A stretch of DNA of 64,000 nucleotides from JABDMH01 sp050298535 (GCA_050298535.1 JBNKUI010000022.1:186001-250000); one strand, 5' to 3'; numbered from the stretch's first letter, positions 9,134 to 18,475 are shown. Notes: a model not told the origin generated them from the sequence alone. Numbers and translations are program-made.

Positions 9134-9742
9134 CTACTGATCCAGTGCTTTTCGTAGAGCACTCATCCGGTCATGGACATCCATTTTAGCAAAGATGTTC
9201 TTAACATGTGATTTTACAGTATTAACTGAAATGAAATGCTTCTTGGCTATTTGACCGTTATTGAGACCTTCCACCAGATCTAGATAGACTTCGTATTCTT
9301 TGCTACTTAGTGGAACTCGTGAAACACTGTCAACAATAGATTTATCCAATTTTTTCTTTTTAATCTGCTCACTCCAATTGAAGATTGCAATTTCTATGGT
9401 GCTCATGAGATCTTTGTCCTTGAATGGCTTAACGAGATATCCGGAAGGTCTGGCTTGCTTAGCACGTTCCAAGGTAGTACGGTCAGAATGTGAGGTGAGA
9501 AATATAAAGGGAAGCTTGTGTTTTTCATTGATGATCTCTGCAACTTCGATTCCATCTTTGGTCCCTCGTATAGTGATATCAAGGAGTACGAGATCCGGTG
9601 AAATTTGATATATTTTGTCCAAAGCACTCTCACTGTCATAGGCAATAGCTGGAACATCGTATCCCATTTTTATCAGAGAAGATTGAATATCCTTTGCTAT
9701 GAAAACTTCATCTTCTACCACTAGTATTTTAAAGTTGCTCAT
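9134..9742 (-). CDS. response regulator with LuxR-type HTH
   Basis: A 202-residue regulator. The receiver domain (1-120) has the acidic pair E10/D11, the phosphorylation site D55 in LVLLDITIRG, the switch Thr in FLTSHSD and the conserved Lys in LVKPF. The C-terminal domain (about 138-200) is a LuxR/GerE helix-turn-helix with LSSKEYEVYLDLVEGLNNGQIA and SVNTVKSHVKNIFAKM. The start ATG overlaps the TGA of the upstream histidine kinase gene (ATGA), so the two are translationally coupled and form a cognate pair. Targets are unknown. Confidence 0.93.
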   Translation of the reverse strand: MSNFKILVVEDEVFIAKDIQSSLIKMGYDVPAIAYDSESALDKIYQISPDLVLLDITIRGTKDGIEVAEIINEKHKLPFIFLTSHSDRTTLERAKQARPSGYLVKPFKDKDLMSTIEIAIFNWSEQIKKKKLDKSIVDSVSRVPLSSKEYEVYLDLVEGLNNGQIAKKHFISVNTVKSHVKNIFAKMDVHDRMSALRKALDQ

Positions 9743-11661
9743 GCGGCTAGTTTATAGTCCTGAATCAGAAATGTCGCGGTTGTCCCGTTCGTACCGTCTA
9801 TTGTATATTTTGATCGAAGTCTTTCTGCAAAAGCAATGATTAGTTCTTGTCCAAAACTAGTGGATTTCACGTTGGCAGGATTATAACCCACACCATTATC
9901 ACTCACTTTCAAGTACAGTCCTTCATCCGTTTTCTTTAATTGTATTTCAATTTGACCATTCTTGTTGTTTGGAAATGCATGCTTCATGCAGTTACTGATA
10001 AGTTCATTAATAATTAATCCAATGGGAACTGCAGAATCAACATCTAGATAAATATCCTGCACATCCATTTTTATCTGAATTCTGTCATCCTGGATTTGAT
10101 AGGAATCATGCAATTCGTCAATGAGCTGATCTAAATAATTTTGCATCCCTATCCCTGACAGATTATCTTTCTGATAAAGATTTTGGTGAATAATCGCCAT
10201 GGATCGAACCCGATTTCTGCCCTCATCCAGTGCTTCCTGAGCACGCTTATCGACCACGCGCTCTGATTGAAGTTTCAGGAGACTTGAAATGACTTGCAAA
10301 TTATTTTTGACACGATGGTGGATCTCTTTAAGAAGAAGTTCTTTTTCTGTAAGTGATTTTTGAATGATTTCAGCCTGAGTTCTTATTTGCTTCGATTTCT
10401 TTTGATTTTTGTAGAGAAGGAAACCCAGGGCAGATACGATAACGATCGAAAGAATGAGTGCCAATCGTTGTTGATTTAACTTGATAGAAGAAAGTTCCTG
10501 CTCCATGTTTAGTCGCTCGATTTCAGTCTCCTTTTTGGAAGTCTCAAATCGGGCATCCATGTGGGCTAGCTGCTCGGTGATATCCTTATTGAGTAGACTG
10601 TCCTTCACATCACTAAACAGTTCAAATGAGCTTAGTGCTTCTTCGTAATTGCCCAATTGCTTATGACTATCTGAGATAATTTTTAATGCTTGCCGTTTTT
10701 CCGGTAGGATCTGATTTTCCTCAGCACCCTTAAGAGCTTCAGTGGCTAATTCAAGTGCAGTTTCCGGTTGGTTGTCTAAATTATGTAGGATTGCAATCTT
10801 ATTTTGCAGCTTCACGATGTTTTCTGTCCGCTGCAGTTTCTGGCAAAGGACTAAGGATTTTTGATAATTATCCATTGCTTCTTCAATGGCACCCATATTT
10901 GTGAAGACATTTGCCTTGTTCTCATAAAGAAAAGCGATGTAATATTCGTCATTCAATTCTCTAGCTATAACTTCTGACGAATCATAATAAATCAAGGCCT
11001 TTTCATTCTCCCTCATGTCTCCATACATATTTCCAATATTCATCAATGCTCCCCCTTCTCCGCTTCTATCGTTTTCACTTCTGAATATTTCCAAGCTAAG
11101 TAATTGGTCACTTAATGCTCTATCAAGTTGATTTAGAGATCTGAAAAGACCTGCCCGCACACTGACTGTAGTAGCCATACTACTCATACGTCCGAGAATT
11201 TCATCAAATTCAATACATTCGTTAAAACACTCAAAAGCTTTGGGATAATCCCCCATATAACGGTATACAACCCCCAACTGATAAAGCACATTGGCTAATT
11301 GTATTGTATCATTCATTGATGAATAGTAGTCGTGATACCTTTTGAAATAATCAAGGCTAAGAGGATATTTTCCCTGATTTTTGTAGTTGGAACCAAAGTA
11401 GTAATTGGCCAGCATTTTGGCCTTTATATGATTATGTTTCTCACCAATAGCCTCCAGTTCTCGTGTTAACTGTAGTGACTTTTCGGGATTTGGTCTGGTG
11501 TAAGCCCAGATGACCGTCCTATAAATTTGAATCTTGTTGGTGTCTGGAATATTGGATTGGAGCAATTCTTCCAAACTGTCCAATTGACTCTGCTGAGCAA
11601 AAAGGCCGGCAGGTAGCACTAGGAGAAATAGTGCATAGCAAAGTAACCTCATCTGTCGCAT
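9739..11661 (-). CDS. TPR-containing sensor histidine kinase (HisKA_2 type)
   Basis: A 640-residue kinase. A signal peptide (LLCYALFLLVLPAGLFAQ) is followed by about eight tetratricopeptide repeats in the periplasm (roughly 40-350), a coiled coil, one membrane helix (LALILSIVIVSALGFLLY near 395-412), a HisKA_2 dimerisation box KELLLKEIHHRVKNNLQVIS with the phospho-accepting His, and an HATPase domain with NELISNCMKHAFP (N box) and DNGVGYN (G1). This architecture is common in Bacteroidota, where the TPR part senses an unknown periplasmic signal. It is coupled to the LuxR-type response regulator by a 4-base overlap. Confidence 0.92.
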   Translation of the reverse strand: MRQMRLLCYALFLLVLPAGLFAQQSQLDSLEELLQSNIPDTNKIQIYRTVIWAYTRPNPEKSLQLTRELEAIGEKHNHIKAKMLANYYFGSNYKNQGKYPLSLDYFKRYHDYYSSMNDTIQLANVLYQLGVVYRYMGDYPKAFECFNECIEFDEILGRMSSMATTVSVRAGLFRSLNQLDRALSDQLLSLEIFRSENDRSGEGGALMNIGNMYGDMRENEKALIYYDSSEVIARELNDEYYIAFLYENKANVFTNMGAIEEAMDNYQKSLVLCQKLQRTENIVKLQNKIAILHNLDNQPETALELATEALKGAEENQILPEKRQALKIISDSHKQLGNYEEALSSFELFSDVKDSLLNKDITEQLAHMDARFETSKKETEIERLNMEQELSSIKLNQQRLALILSIVIVSALGFLLYKNQKKSKQIRTQAEIIQKSLTEKELLLKEIHHRVKNNLQVISSLLKLQSERVVDKRAQEALDEGRNRVRSMAIIHQNLYQKDNLSGIGMQNYLDQLIDELHDSYQIQDDRIQIKMDVQDIYLDVDSAVPIGLIINELISNCMKHAFPNNKNGQIEIQLKKTDEGLYLKVSDNGVGYNPANVKSTSFGQELIIAFAERLRSKYTIDGTNGTTATFLIQDYKLAA

Positions 11662-11724
11662 TATATTGGAATTAAGTGGTTATCAATTAAATTACCAAAT
11701 CTTTGTTACTTTACTATCATCGCA

Positions 11725-11913
11725 CTACACTTTATTCGTGTTTTTTGAATCGACGGATTTGCGAATTAGGCTTTCGAGGTCCTCCAGGTCATTTTTGATT
11801 TTTTCAATTACATCTTCTTCCTTTTCACCTTCATTTTCTGAAGCATTGTGAATTACTCTGAGACGGTCAGATTTTGTTTCAGGAGGCATTTTTGATCTAT
11901 CAGAATCTTTCAT
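11725..11913 (-). CDS. small highly charged protein, 62 residues
   Basis: A short ORF from an ATG at 11911-11913. The product is hydrophilic and acidic, with a predicted amphipathic helix (EKEEDVIEKIKNDLEDLESLIRKSVDS). It begins 8 bases after the stop of the broken S74 fibre gene and on the same strand, so it may be a leftover partner of that gene. No family recognised. Coding status is uncertain because it is short, but the amino-acid composition is not that of random antisense translation. Confidence 0.45.
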   Translation of the reverse strand: MKDSDRSKMPPETKSDRLRVIHNASENEGEKEEDVIEKIKNDLEDLESLIRKSVDSKNTNKV

Positions 11914-11920
11914 TTTTCAG

Positions 11921-12215
11921 TTATTGATTGGACAGCGATGAAATTTTGTCTTTTAGCATTTCAATAGTGATCTGTTGTTCCCTGAAGGCTTCTAATAGCA
12001 AGAGAATCACTCCCTCACACCGGACACCCAGATATCTATCTACTGGATTAGTAAATACCAGCTCTGGTACGACATCTTTGACTTCCTGAGCAATGAGTCC
12101 TAGTCGTACCTCTTTCGAGCGGTCTTCTTTCCAATTCTGATATCTTTCTCAAGACCTGGTAGGGTCTTAATCTCGTTCATCATCTTTAATGACTTTACCA
12201 TTATGTCGAATTGTT
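11921..12215 (-). pseudogene. remnant of a tail-fibre-type protein with S74 intramolecular chaperone domain
   Basis: Reading the minus strand, the segment from about 12150 to the TAA at 11921-11923 encodes ERYQNWKEDRSKEVRLG, LIAQEVKDVVPELV and a helical end LLLLEAFREQQITIEMLKDK. The LGLIAQEV box and the closing helix are the signature of the peptidase S74 chaperone (endosialidase tail). An in-frame TGA at about 12148 and a switch to another frame (NEIKTLPGLEK, 12135-12180) show a frameshift, and no signal peptide or shaft remains upstream. The intact paralogue in this window is at 53272-54531. I call it a decayed gene. Confidence 0.65.
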
Positions 12216-12509
12216 AGTATGAGTAATTATACAAATGAAGCGTATATGAAAGCCATAAACCCCACCCATACAGGTGATTTTGAATCACTACCTGTGTATT
12301 TCTCGTTTAATTCATACTGATTTGTCCTCCACAAATGGAAATTGACCTCAAAATCTCATACAATATCAACCCGGTGCTTTCTAAAAATCTATCAGGGCTT
12401 ACCGTTAGCGTGGCACACTATCTTTATGTGAAGATTGAAGTGAATTTTCCGAAAGTTCAAGTGTTTACGAGTGATGTAGACATTGGATTGAACAATTTCC
12501 TACTTTGTT
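12216..12509. other. intergenic stretch without convincing gene
   Basis: About 290 bases between the S74 remnant and the acetyltransferase. A 63-codon plus-strand frame (12335-12526) crosses the stop of the acetyltransferase gene and shows no recognisable motif. I see no RNA gene here. Confidence 0.5.
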
Positions 12510-12950
12510 TTATAGTGGGTAGCTGAAATGTATTACATCTTCTTCAAGAACTCTGGGTATTGATCTATAAAATGCCAATGCATGGTCATCCATTTTGTCC
12601 GCTTGTACGAAGATTTCTTCATAACCCAGGTTTCTCCCGTATGCCAACACGACTTCCATTAGTCTGGTCCCTATGCCTTTCCTTTGATGAGAAGAAAGTA
12701 CAGCCAGGTCATAAATATATGCCTGGCTTTTATTACTGTAATAAGGTGGTAAAATGTATAGAGTAATTCCCCCCATCACTTGACCATCTTCAATAGCTAC
12801 AAAAACCTTGAAATTTTTATTTTTCAATGTTTTTAACAGGTCTTCCTGATCGGGAATCTGAAAGTTTTCCATTTCAAATTCCTTTTCAAAAACTCGAATT
12901 AGTGCTTTAAAAAGAACAATCTCTTCTCTTTTTAGAATTCTGATATCCAC
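12510..12950 (-). CDS. GNAT acetyltransferase related to AAC(3)-I aminoglycoside 3-N-acetyltransferases
   Basis: A 146-residue GNAT protein. The acetyl-CoA loop is HQRKGIGTRL (the Q/R-x-x-G-x-G/A motif). Around it the order of motifs follows AAC(3)-I enzymes: a VLPP-like strand (ITLYILPPYY), AYIYDLAV just before the loop, then EEIFVQADKMDDHALAFYRSI and a closing EEDVIHFSYPL, which parallels the IYDLAV...VQAD.GDDPA..LY...EVMHF order I know from that family. It transfers acetyl from acetyl-CoA to an amine, and aminoglycosides are a plausible substrate, but a chromosomal housekeeping role is equally possible. It is followed upstream, 6 bases away, by the T9SS beta-helix gene on the same strand. 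Confidence 0.8.
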   Translation of the reverse strand: MDIRILKREEIVLFKALIRVFEKEFEMENFQIPDQEDLLKTLKNKNFKVFVAIEDGQVMGGITLYILPPYYSNKSQAYIYDLAVLSSHQRKGIGTRLMEVVLAYGRNLGYEEIFVQADKMDDHALAFYRSIPRVLEEDVIHFSYPL

Positions 12951-12956
12951 AGTGAT

Positions 12957-14678
12957 TTATTGCTTGATGATGTTTTGAAAAAAGATGGTTTCTTCACTGG
13001 AGAAGCCAATTTTAATAAAGTGAATTCCACTAGGAAGGGTAGATAAATCAATTTCTAGAGGTGGAGAGGACAAAGTATGATCCTGAACAATTTGTCCATT
13101 CATATTGATTACTTGAATATTGAATCCATTAAAATCACCATCGACGATGATCTTGTCAAAGAAGGGATTAGGATAAATGCATATACCCGCAGATGGATTT
13201 GTGACGATATGAGCATCAGTGGTTACTGCCGATTCATCAGCACCCTGATCTATTCGGTCGTTTAGTACTCGGGGGTCCCCATCGATATCCAATTCACCCA
13301 CGCTAGTAGTATAGTTAGGATCACCTCCATCTAAAGCAGGAGAATTCCCAGTCAGGTGGTAGTCATCAGTAGCAATATTTGTAAATAGGGGATCTTGAAA
13401 TGTACTTTGTAGATCCTGATTGCTACCGGCTTGATAGGCAGCAAATGAATTGTAGATCGATCCATTTATATCAAAAGTACTAGCTGAATTATTATAGTAC
13501 AGGTTATAATTTAATGTGAGATTTTGAGAACCTACATCGTCAATATATAGTGCCAGCCCTGAGGAATTGTTTATGAAGAAAATGTTATTGATTATCTCAC
13601 AGTTTTCGGTATACGAAATATTCATTTCTCCCGTTACGTCTCCCGGATCATGATCATTTCCGTAACAAGAATTATTCGAGAATTGACAATTTATGACTTT
13701 TCCCGATCCGCCCGGGAAGTCAAATCCGCCCATGACGATACCTGCATCGTCATTTTTAAAAATCCAGTTACTGCGAGCGATGACATTGCTGGTAGTTTTT
13801 CCAATATTTTCACACCCTATTTCAATACCCCATTGACAGTGAGAGATCTTATTGCGTTCGATAATGAGATCTTTACCTCCATCAACATAAATTCCAGCCG
13901 CTGTGGCATAAGGTGACTTACATTGATATACATGATTACCTGCAATGAGACCGTTTCGTGCCTGATCATTTTGGGGCGCCTCTCCTTCATGACCGATGAT
14001 ATCTATACCGATATTTGATATATTATAGACTTGGTTATCTAACACTTCAAATCCATCCACGTTCCCATTCACCGCGAGTCCTTCGCTAAAACCTGTTCTT
14101 GAATCATGTATAGTATTTCCCTCGATTAGCAGATTTGTAATCGGGTCACCTCCATTAGTACCATACACGATCAGAGGCTGACTATTACTATTTTCATTGG
14201 GAATATCCCCGGGATTACTGGAAAAATGTATATCGTGAATATTATTATCCAGAATTGAAATCCAATCACAATTGCCCGATATAATGATGCCGGTGGCATC
14301 GAGCTGAATATTGTTCCTTATTTCGAGTCCTTGAATCGTGATATAGCTCTGGTCAAAGATCCCAATCATAGCATCCAGGTTGGTCAGACCGGTTCCATCC
14401 AATATGGGGTGCTCATTTTGATAGTTTTTAAATACTATGGGTTCATTGGGCATACCTGTAACATTAACCTCTACTTTTTCTGAGTAGATCCCACCGCGGA
14501 TTAGTACTGTACTACCGGAAGTGGCTTCATTCATGGCTTTCTGAATCGTGGCCCACGCCTGATCTATTGAAGTCCCATTATTGCTATTGCTACCTGTGAT
14601 TGATACGTAATATGTGTTCTGACTGTGACCCAGCATGGTATGTATCCATAGAAAGACGAAGATTCCTATTTCCTTCAT
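12957..14678 (-). CDS. secreted right-handed parallel beta-helix protein with T9SS C-terminal domain
   Basis: A 573-residue protein. After a signal peptide (FVFLWIHTMLGHSQ) comes NTYYVSITGSNSNNGTSIDQAWATIQKA, the opening typical of parallel beta-helix (polysaccharide lyase/pectate-lyase-like) proteins. From about 95 to 440 there are repeated coils rich in N, G and I (ITIQGLEIRNN, ISILDNNIHDI, LLIEGNTIHDS, FEVLDNQVYNI, NGLIAGNHVYQC). The last 80 residues hold the type IX secretion sorting domain: ICIYPNPFFDKIIVDG, IQVINMNGQIV, LSTLPSGIHFIKI. It is thus exported by T9SS to the surface or medium. Carbohydrate lyase or binding activity is inferred; no catalytic residues could be assigned. Confidence 0.9.
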   Translation of the reverse strand: MKEIGIFVFLWIHTMLGHSQNTYYVSITGSNSNNGTSIDQAWATIQKAMNEATSGSTVLIRGGIYSEKVEVNVTGMPNEPIVFKNYQNEHPILDGTGLTNLDAMIGIFDQSYITIQGLEIRNNIQLDATGIIISGNCDWISILDNNIHDIHFSSNPGDIPNENSNSQPLIVYGTNGGDPITNLLIEGNTIHDSRTGFSEGLAVNGNVDGFEVLDNQVYNISNIGIDIIGHEGEAPQNDQARNGLIAGNHVYQCKSPYATAAGIYVDGGKDLIIERNKISHCQWGIEIGCENIGKTTSNVIARSNWIFKNDDAGIVMGGFDFPGGSGKVINCQFSNNSCYGNDHDPGDVTGEMNISYTENCEIINNIFFINNSSGLALYIDDVGSQNLTLNYNLYYNNSASTFDINGSIYNSFAAYQAGSNQDLQSTFQDPLFTNIATDDYHLTGNSPALDGGDPNYTTSVGELDIDGDPRVLNDRIDQGADESAVTTDAHIVTNPSAGICIYPNPFFDKIIVDGDFNGFNIQVINMNGQIVQDHTLSSPPLEIDLSTLPSGIHFIKIGFSSEETIFFQNIIKQ

Positions 14679-14785
14679 GATCCAAATGTATGTAAACTGG
14701 AGTTATAATACATTTTTTGCATCACTGGTGCCGCTTCCTTGCACAAGAGATTATTTATTCAACATTTGTTAATATAATATTTATG

Positions 14786-14804
14786 TTTACATTTGTTAAG
14801 TAAA
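14786..14804 (+). promoter_or_regulatory. candidate PadR operator, copy 1
   Basis: TTTAC at 14786-14790 and GTAAA at 14800-14804 form an inverted repeat with a 9-base spacer, ending 9 bases before the PadR start codon. The same 25 bases occur unchanged before the second padR gene (18471-18495), although the sequence between element and start codon differs, which argues for selection. PadR proteins usually repress their own operon through such a dyad. Confidence 0.55.
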
Positions 14805-14813
14805 TGGAAGGAA

Positions 14814-15140
14814 ATGAATATACCATCGATAGGAGAGTTTGAGGAGCTGGTCTTACTCACCGTTGCGGCTCAACACGATGAGGCCTATGGAGTGTCCATA
14901 GGAAGTGCATTAGAAGAGCACCTTGATAAAAGGGTAAACGTAAGTGCAATCCATGTGGCACTAAAACGGATGTCTGACAAGGGTCTGGTGGAATCTCGAT
15001 TTGGAGGTATTACTAATGACCGCGGGGGCAGAAGAAAGAAATTCTATGTGATAACCGTATTAGGTAAAAAGGCATTGGACAGACAATTCGAATTGCGGAC
15101 TAGTCTGTATCGAGCGATTCCTAAAATAAATTTTGGGTAG
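14814..15140 (+). CDS. PadR-family transcriptional regulator, copy 1
   Basis: A 108-residue winged-helix repressor. I start it at the ATG 14814 (MNIPSIGEFEEL), because the second copy starts with the same residues and an upstream TTG start at 14793 would sit inside the conserved operator. The domain has the PadR core: ELVLLTVAAQHDEAYGVSI, NVSAIHVALKRMSDKGLVESR, the wing GGRRKKFYVIT and a short C-terminal helix. Its TAG is directly followed by the ATG of the permease gene, so both are co-translated. It probably controls the permease next to it. Confidence 0.92.
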   Translation: MNIPSIGEFEELVLLTVAAQHDEAYGVSIGSALEEHLDKRVNVSAIHVALKRMSDKGLVESRFGGITNDRGGRRKKFYVITVLGKKALDRQFELRTSLYRAIPKINFG

Positions 15141-17786
15141 ATGCCGCTGCAGCCTCCAAAGAATGCCTTACGGTTTTTACGATGGTTCTGTCGTCGCGAT
15201 TACCTGGAGGAGATAGAAGGTGATTTGATCGAAATTTTTGATGGACATGCGGACGACAATCCCCGTACTGCACGACGTAAATTTTGGTGGCAGGTGCTAC
15301 TCCATTTTAGACCTGATTTCATTCGGTCGTTTTTTTCAAATCATGTAATACTAAATCCCGATATGATTCTAAATACTTTCAAACAGGCCTCAAGAACACT
15401 CACCAAAAATAGAATATACACTTCGATTAATGTCATAGGTCTTGCGCTGGCGATGGTGAGTGGCATTTTTGTGCTCCAGTATGTCAGATTTGAGACTTCT
15501 TATGACACTTTTCATCCCAATGCCGATCAGGTATTTCGCGTAGCAACCTCTTATGGAGAAACTTTCGATGTGGATAATGCGGATGCTATGAATTCGGCTC
15601 CATTTGGACCAGCGGTAAAGGATGAGCTTGCCATTGTGAAGGAATACGTTCGGTTAGCCCCTGAATACGGCCGAGTAGTATTTCAATATGGAGAGAAAAA
15701 GTTTGACGAGAGCAAAGTATACTGGGCAGATAACTCCTTTTTCGATGTATTTGGCCTGAAGTTGACTGAAGGAGATCCGCAGACTGCACTTAATATACCG
15801 AATAATGTGGTTTTAAGCCTGGAAGCTGCAGAGCGATATTTCGGAGCTCGGGAAGATTGGCAAGACAGTCCCATTGGAAAGACGCTACGTGTTAGTGACT
15901 TATTTGACGTGCAAGTAAGTGGCGTACTGGAAAAAATACCCGCTAACACCCATCTGAAATTTAGTGCCATGATTTCCTTTCCTACCTTCATCGCACTACA
16001 AGGTGATCCATCAAGTCAGTGGGATTGGAACGATTTCTACGCCTACCTTAAAGTAGAGCCTGGAGTTTCTCAGGATCGATTGCAAAGTGAGTTAGATCGT
16101 TTTGCCATGCTTAGAAATCAGGATGCAGCACCTGGTCTCAAAAAACATTATTTGGCACAACCCTTACCCTCGATTCATCTTGAATCCAAATTACCGTATG
16201 AGACAGAGGAAAGTGGAGACAAGAAATCACTGGGGATTCTTATGTTGATTGGCATTTTCATGCTGGCCATTGCTTGGGCCAACTTCGTGAATCTGGCCAC
16301 TGCAAAAGCCAATGATCGGTCTGAAGAAGTGGGTGTACGAAAGATATTAGGTGCTGGAAAGAGGTCCCTAATGAGCTTGTTTATGGTAGAGACTTTCCTG
16401 ATTAATCTTTTTGCAGGCATTGTGGCTTTCTCTTTGATATTATCGCTTCAACCCTGGGTCGATACGATAGCTGATCAGCATCTGGATGCAGCGCTGCAAC
16501 ATCCCCGAATGGTCGCTGCTTGTTGCCTCCTTGCTGTTTTTATCGGTACGCTGGTTTCCGGTATTTATCCGGCCATAGCTCAACTAAGATTGTCTTTACA
16601 ACGCTCCAGGCGAAAAGGTGTGCGTAAAAAGGCCTGGTTGCGGGGTTCGTTGATATTGTTGCAAAACACGGCATCTATAGTATTCATCATTTGTGCTTTT
16701 ATGATCTTCAAACAACTCAGGTTCATGCAATCCATGGATGTAGGGTTTTCCAAAGAACAGAAGTTGGTGCTAAAGGCACCGCCCGTCTATCAGGATTCAT
16801 TGGAGAATGTGTTGTTCACAACTTTTCGCAAGCAGTCTATGCAACTGGCTGGAGTTGATGATGTGGCTGCTTCAGGCGCGATTCCAGGTCGTAATTATTT
16901 GGATCTCAACTCTTGGGGAGGGATTGGTTTGGAAGGGTCGGATCCCAGTGATCTTCAATCCTTTAGCAACTACGAGATTGATGATTCTTATATGAATGTA
17001 TACGGACTGGAAGTATTGGCCGGCGAGCCCTTTGCCAGAGACAATCCTGCAGATGATCTCGGCATTGCTGTGAGTGAATCCGCTATGCGCCGCTTTGGCT
17101 TAAAAAGTCCATCCGAGGCCATTGGACAACGCGTCGACTATCAAGGTGATATAGTTGAAATAAGGTCAGTTTTTCGAGATTACCACCATAAATCTCCCCA
17201 TTATGCCATGGAACCCATGATTCTGTGGAATAATCCACGCAACATCCTTTATTATACCATAAAGTACAATGATGTAACCGGAGCAGATATAAGCAGTTTG
17301 GTCACGGAAGTGGAGTCTATTTGGAGGCAACTTGTTCCGAATGCTCCCTTTGATTATTTCTTTTATGACGATCAGTTCGATCAGCAATTCAAAGCCGATC
17401 AACGGTTGGGACAAATCGTATTGATCCTTTGTATTTTGGCTATCATTATTGCTTGTATTGGCTTGCTAGGACTCACATCATACATGGTGATTGTACGACG
17501 CAAGGAAATTGGCGTCCGTAAAGTGTTAGGTGCTTCAGTTGCCCAGGTGGTCGGAAAGTTGAGCATGAGTTTCATGCCTTGGATTGGCTTAGCTTGCCTT
17601 GTGGGCATTCCTCTGGCGATCATTTTACTGGATCACTGGCTGGATAATTTTACCTATCACACGACGATTTCTGTCGGAATAATTTTCAAGTCCATTGCAA
17701 TCTTGACGGTAATCTCTTTATTATCAGTCAGTGCAATCACTTCAAAAGCTGCTTCCGAAAATCCCGCAGAAGTTTTATGCGAGTAA
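15141..17786 (+). CDS. ABC-transporter permease of FtsX/MacB type with N-terminal PadR-associated prefix domain, copy 1
   Basis: An 881-residue membrane protein. Residues 1-75 form the soluble prefix (PPKNALRFLRWFCRRDYLEEIEGDLIEIF) that in Bacteroidota is found only on permeases encoded with PadR. Then come a first membrane helix (ISINVIGLALAMVSGIFVLQY region near 100), a large periplasmic MacB-like domain, three helices near 375-490 containing the FtsX motif RSEEVGVRKILGAGKRSLM, a second membrane/periplasmic unit, and a last set of helices after 750 with the second copy KEIGVRKVLGAS. Such proteins are mechanotransmission-type permeases that need a separate ATPase, not encoded here. Substrate unknown; efflux or lipoprotein/stress function is typical. 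Confidence 0.88.
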   Translation: MPLQPPKNALRFLRWFCRRDYLEEIEGDLIEIFDGHADDNPRTARRKFWWQVLLHFRPDFIRSFFSNHVILNPDMILNTFKQASRTLTKNRIYTSINVIGLALAMVSGIFVLQYVRFETSYDTFHPNADQVFRVATSYGETFDVDNADAMNSAPFGPAVKDELAIVKEYVRLAPEYGRVVFQYGEKKFDESKVYWADNSFFDVFGLKLTEGDPQTALNIPNNVVLSLEAAERYFGAREDWQDSPIGKTLRVSDLFDVQVSGVLEKIPANTHLKFSAMISFPTFIALQGDPSSQWDWNDFYAYLKVEPGVSQDRLQSELDRFAMLRNQDAAPGLKKHYLAQPLPSIHLESKLPYETEESGDKKSLGILMLIGIFMLAIAWANFVNLATAKANDRSEEVGVRKILGAGKRSLMSLFMVETFLINLFAGIVAFSLILSLQPWVDTIADQHLDAALQHPRMVAACCLLAVFIGTLVSGIYPAIAQLRLSLQRSRRKGVRKKAWLRGSLILLQNTASIVFIICAFMIFKQLRFMQSMDVGFSKEQKLVLKAPPVYQDSLENVLFTTFRKQSMQLAGVDDVAASGAIPGRNYLDLNSWGGIGLEGSDPSDLQSFSNYEIDDSYMNVYGLEVLAGEPFARDNPADDLGIAVSESAMRRFGLKSPSEAIGQRVDYQGDIVEIRSVFRDYHHKSPHYAMEPMILWNNPRNILYYTIKYNDVTGADISSLVTEVESIWRQLVPNAPFDYFFYDDQFDQQFKADQRLGQIVLILCILAIIIACIGLLGLTSYMVIVRRKEIGVRKVLGASVAQVVGKLSMSFMPWIGLACLVGIPLAIILLDHWLDNFTYHTTISVGIIFKSIAILTVISLLSVSAITSKAASENPAEVLCE

Positions 17787-18470
17787 GAAGCCAAAAAGCA
17801 GTTAGTTACCAGGCACTTTGCCAACCACTGAACAGGTTATCGATTGTAACCTTTGCATGATGCTATTAAAAATATAGATACCGAGCATAGAAGAGTCCAA
17901 TTTCTTCATGATTCACATGTATTTATTTGGGTCTTGGTCATATACAGTGGGTTTCCTGAATATGGAGTAAATTCATGTTGTATGTTAATCTTGGTGTAAA
18001 TGCTAGATTGGTTAATATAGGGTTAGATAAAGAATTGGATTGTATTACTACAGATGCCTCCGGCGGCCAACTTTTTGCAGTCCCGATAATTATCGGGATG
18101 CCTGCTGTCAGCCTTGGTCGGTCACACTATATGCTTTTCCGCTATGCTCTATAAACTCGCGCATCTTACTCCCCAGCAATGAATTCTCAGAGGTTAGCTA
18201 TTGCAGGTGCTCCGCTCTACTTCTTACTTTAGCTCATACAGTATAGAGCATGGCCGCTTCAAAACATATGTGTGACGCTCGCCCAATCCTGAAGGCAGGA
18301 ATCCAATACATAAAAACCGGCCAGAATCTTAAAAAATCTATCCCTAAATCCTTAAACCCACTAAATTTGGATAAGAGCCATTTATTTTGAGGTTATACTA
18401 CATTTTTGTCAAAAGAGGCCCTAATAATCGAAGATCTGAATTATTTACTTGACAATTGTTGATATAATAC
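17787..18470. repeat. intergenic spacer with a probable interspersed repeat
   Basis: Nearly 700 non-coding bases separate the two padR/permease modules. Between about 18050 and 18310 the composition changes: it is GC-richer, with GCCTCCGGCGGCCAA, a perfect 18-base palindrome TCCCGATAATTATCGGGA at 18081-18098, an outer inverted repeat ATGCTCTATA (18144-18153) / TATAGAGCAT (18242-18251), and CCTGAAGGCAGGAATCC near the end. A 68-codon Cys-rich plus-strand frame (18040-18246) lies inside and looks like chance. I interpret the block as a member of a genome-wide repeat family or a worn mobile-element fragment. Confidence 0.5.
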
Positions 18471-18475
18471 TTATG

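Noticed and set aside
12335..12526. 63-codon plus-strand ORF between the S74 remnant and the acetyltransferase
   Set aside because: No motif, and it runs into the stop of a well-supported gene on the other strand.
14793..14813. TTG start seven codons before the PadR ATG
   Set aside because: Overlaps the conserved operator-like element and is absent from the second copy, which starts at the equivalent of ATG 14814.
18040..18246. 68-codon Cys-rich ORF
   Set aside because: Lies inside the repeat-like block with palindromes; composition looks like translated repeat DNA.
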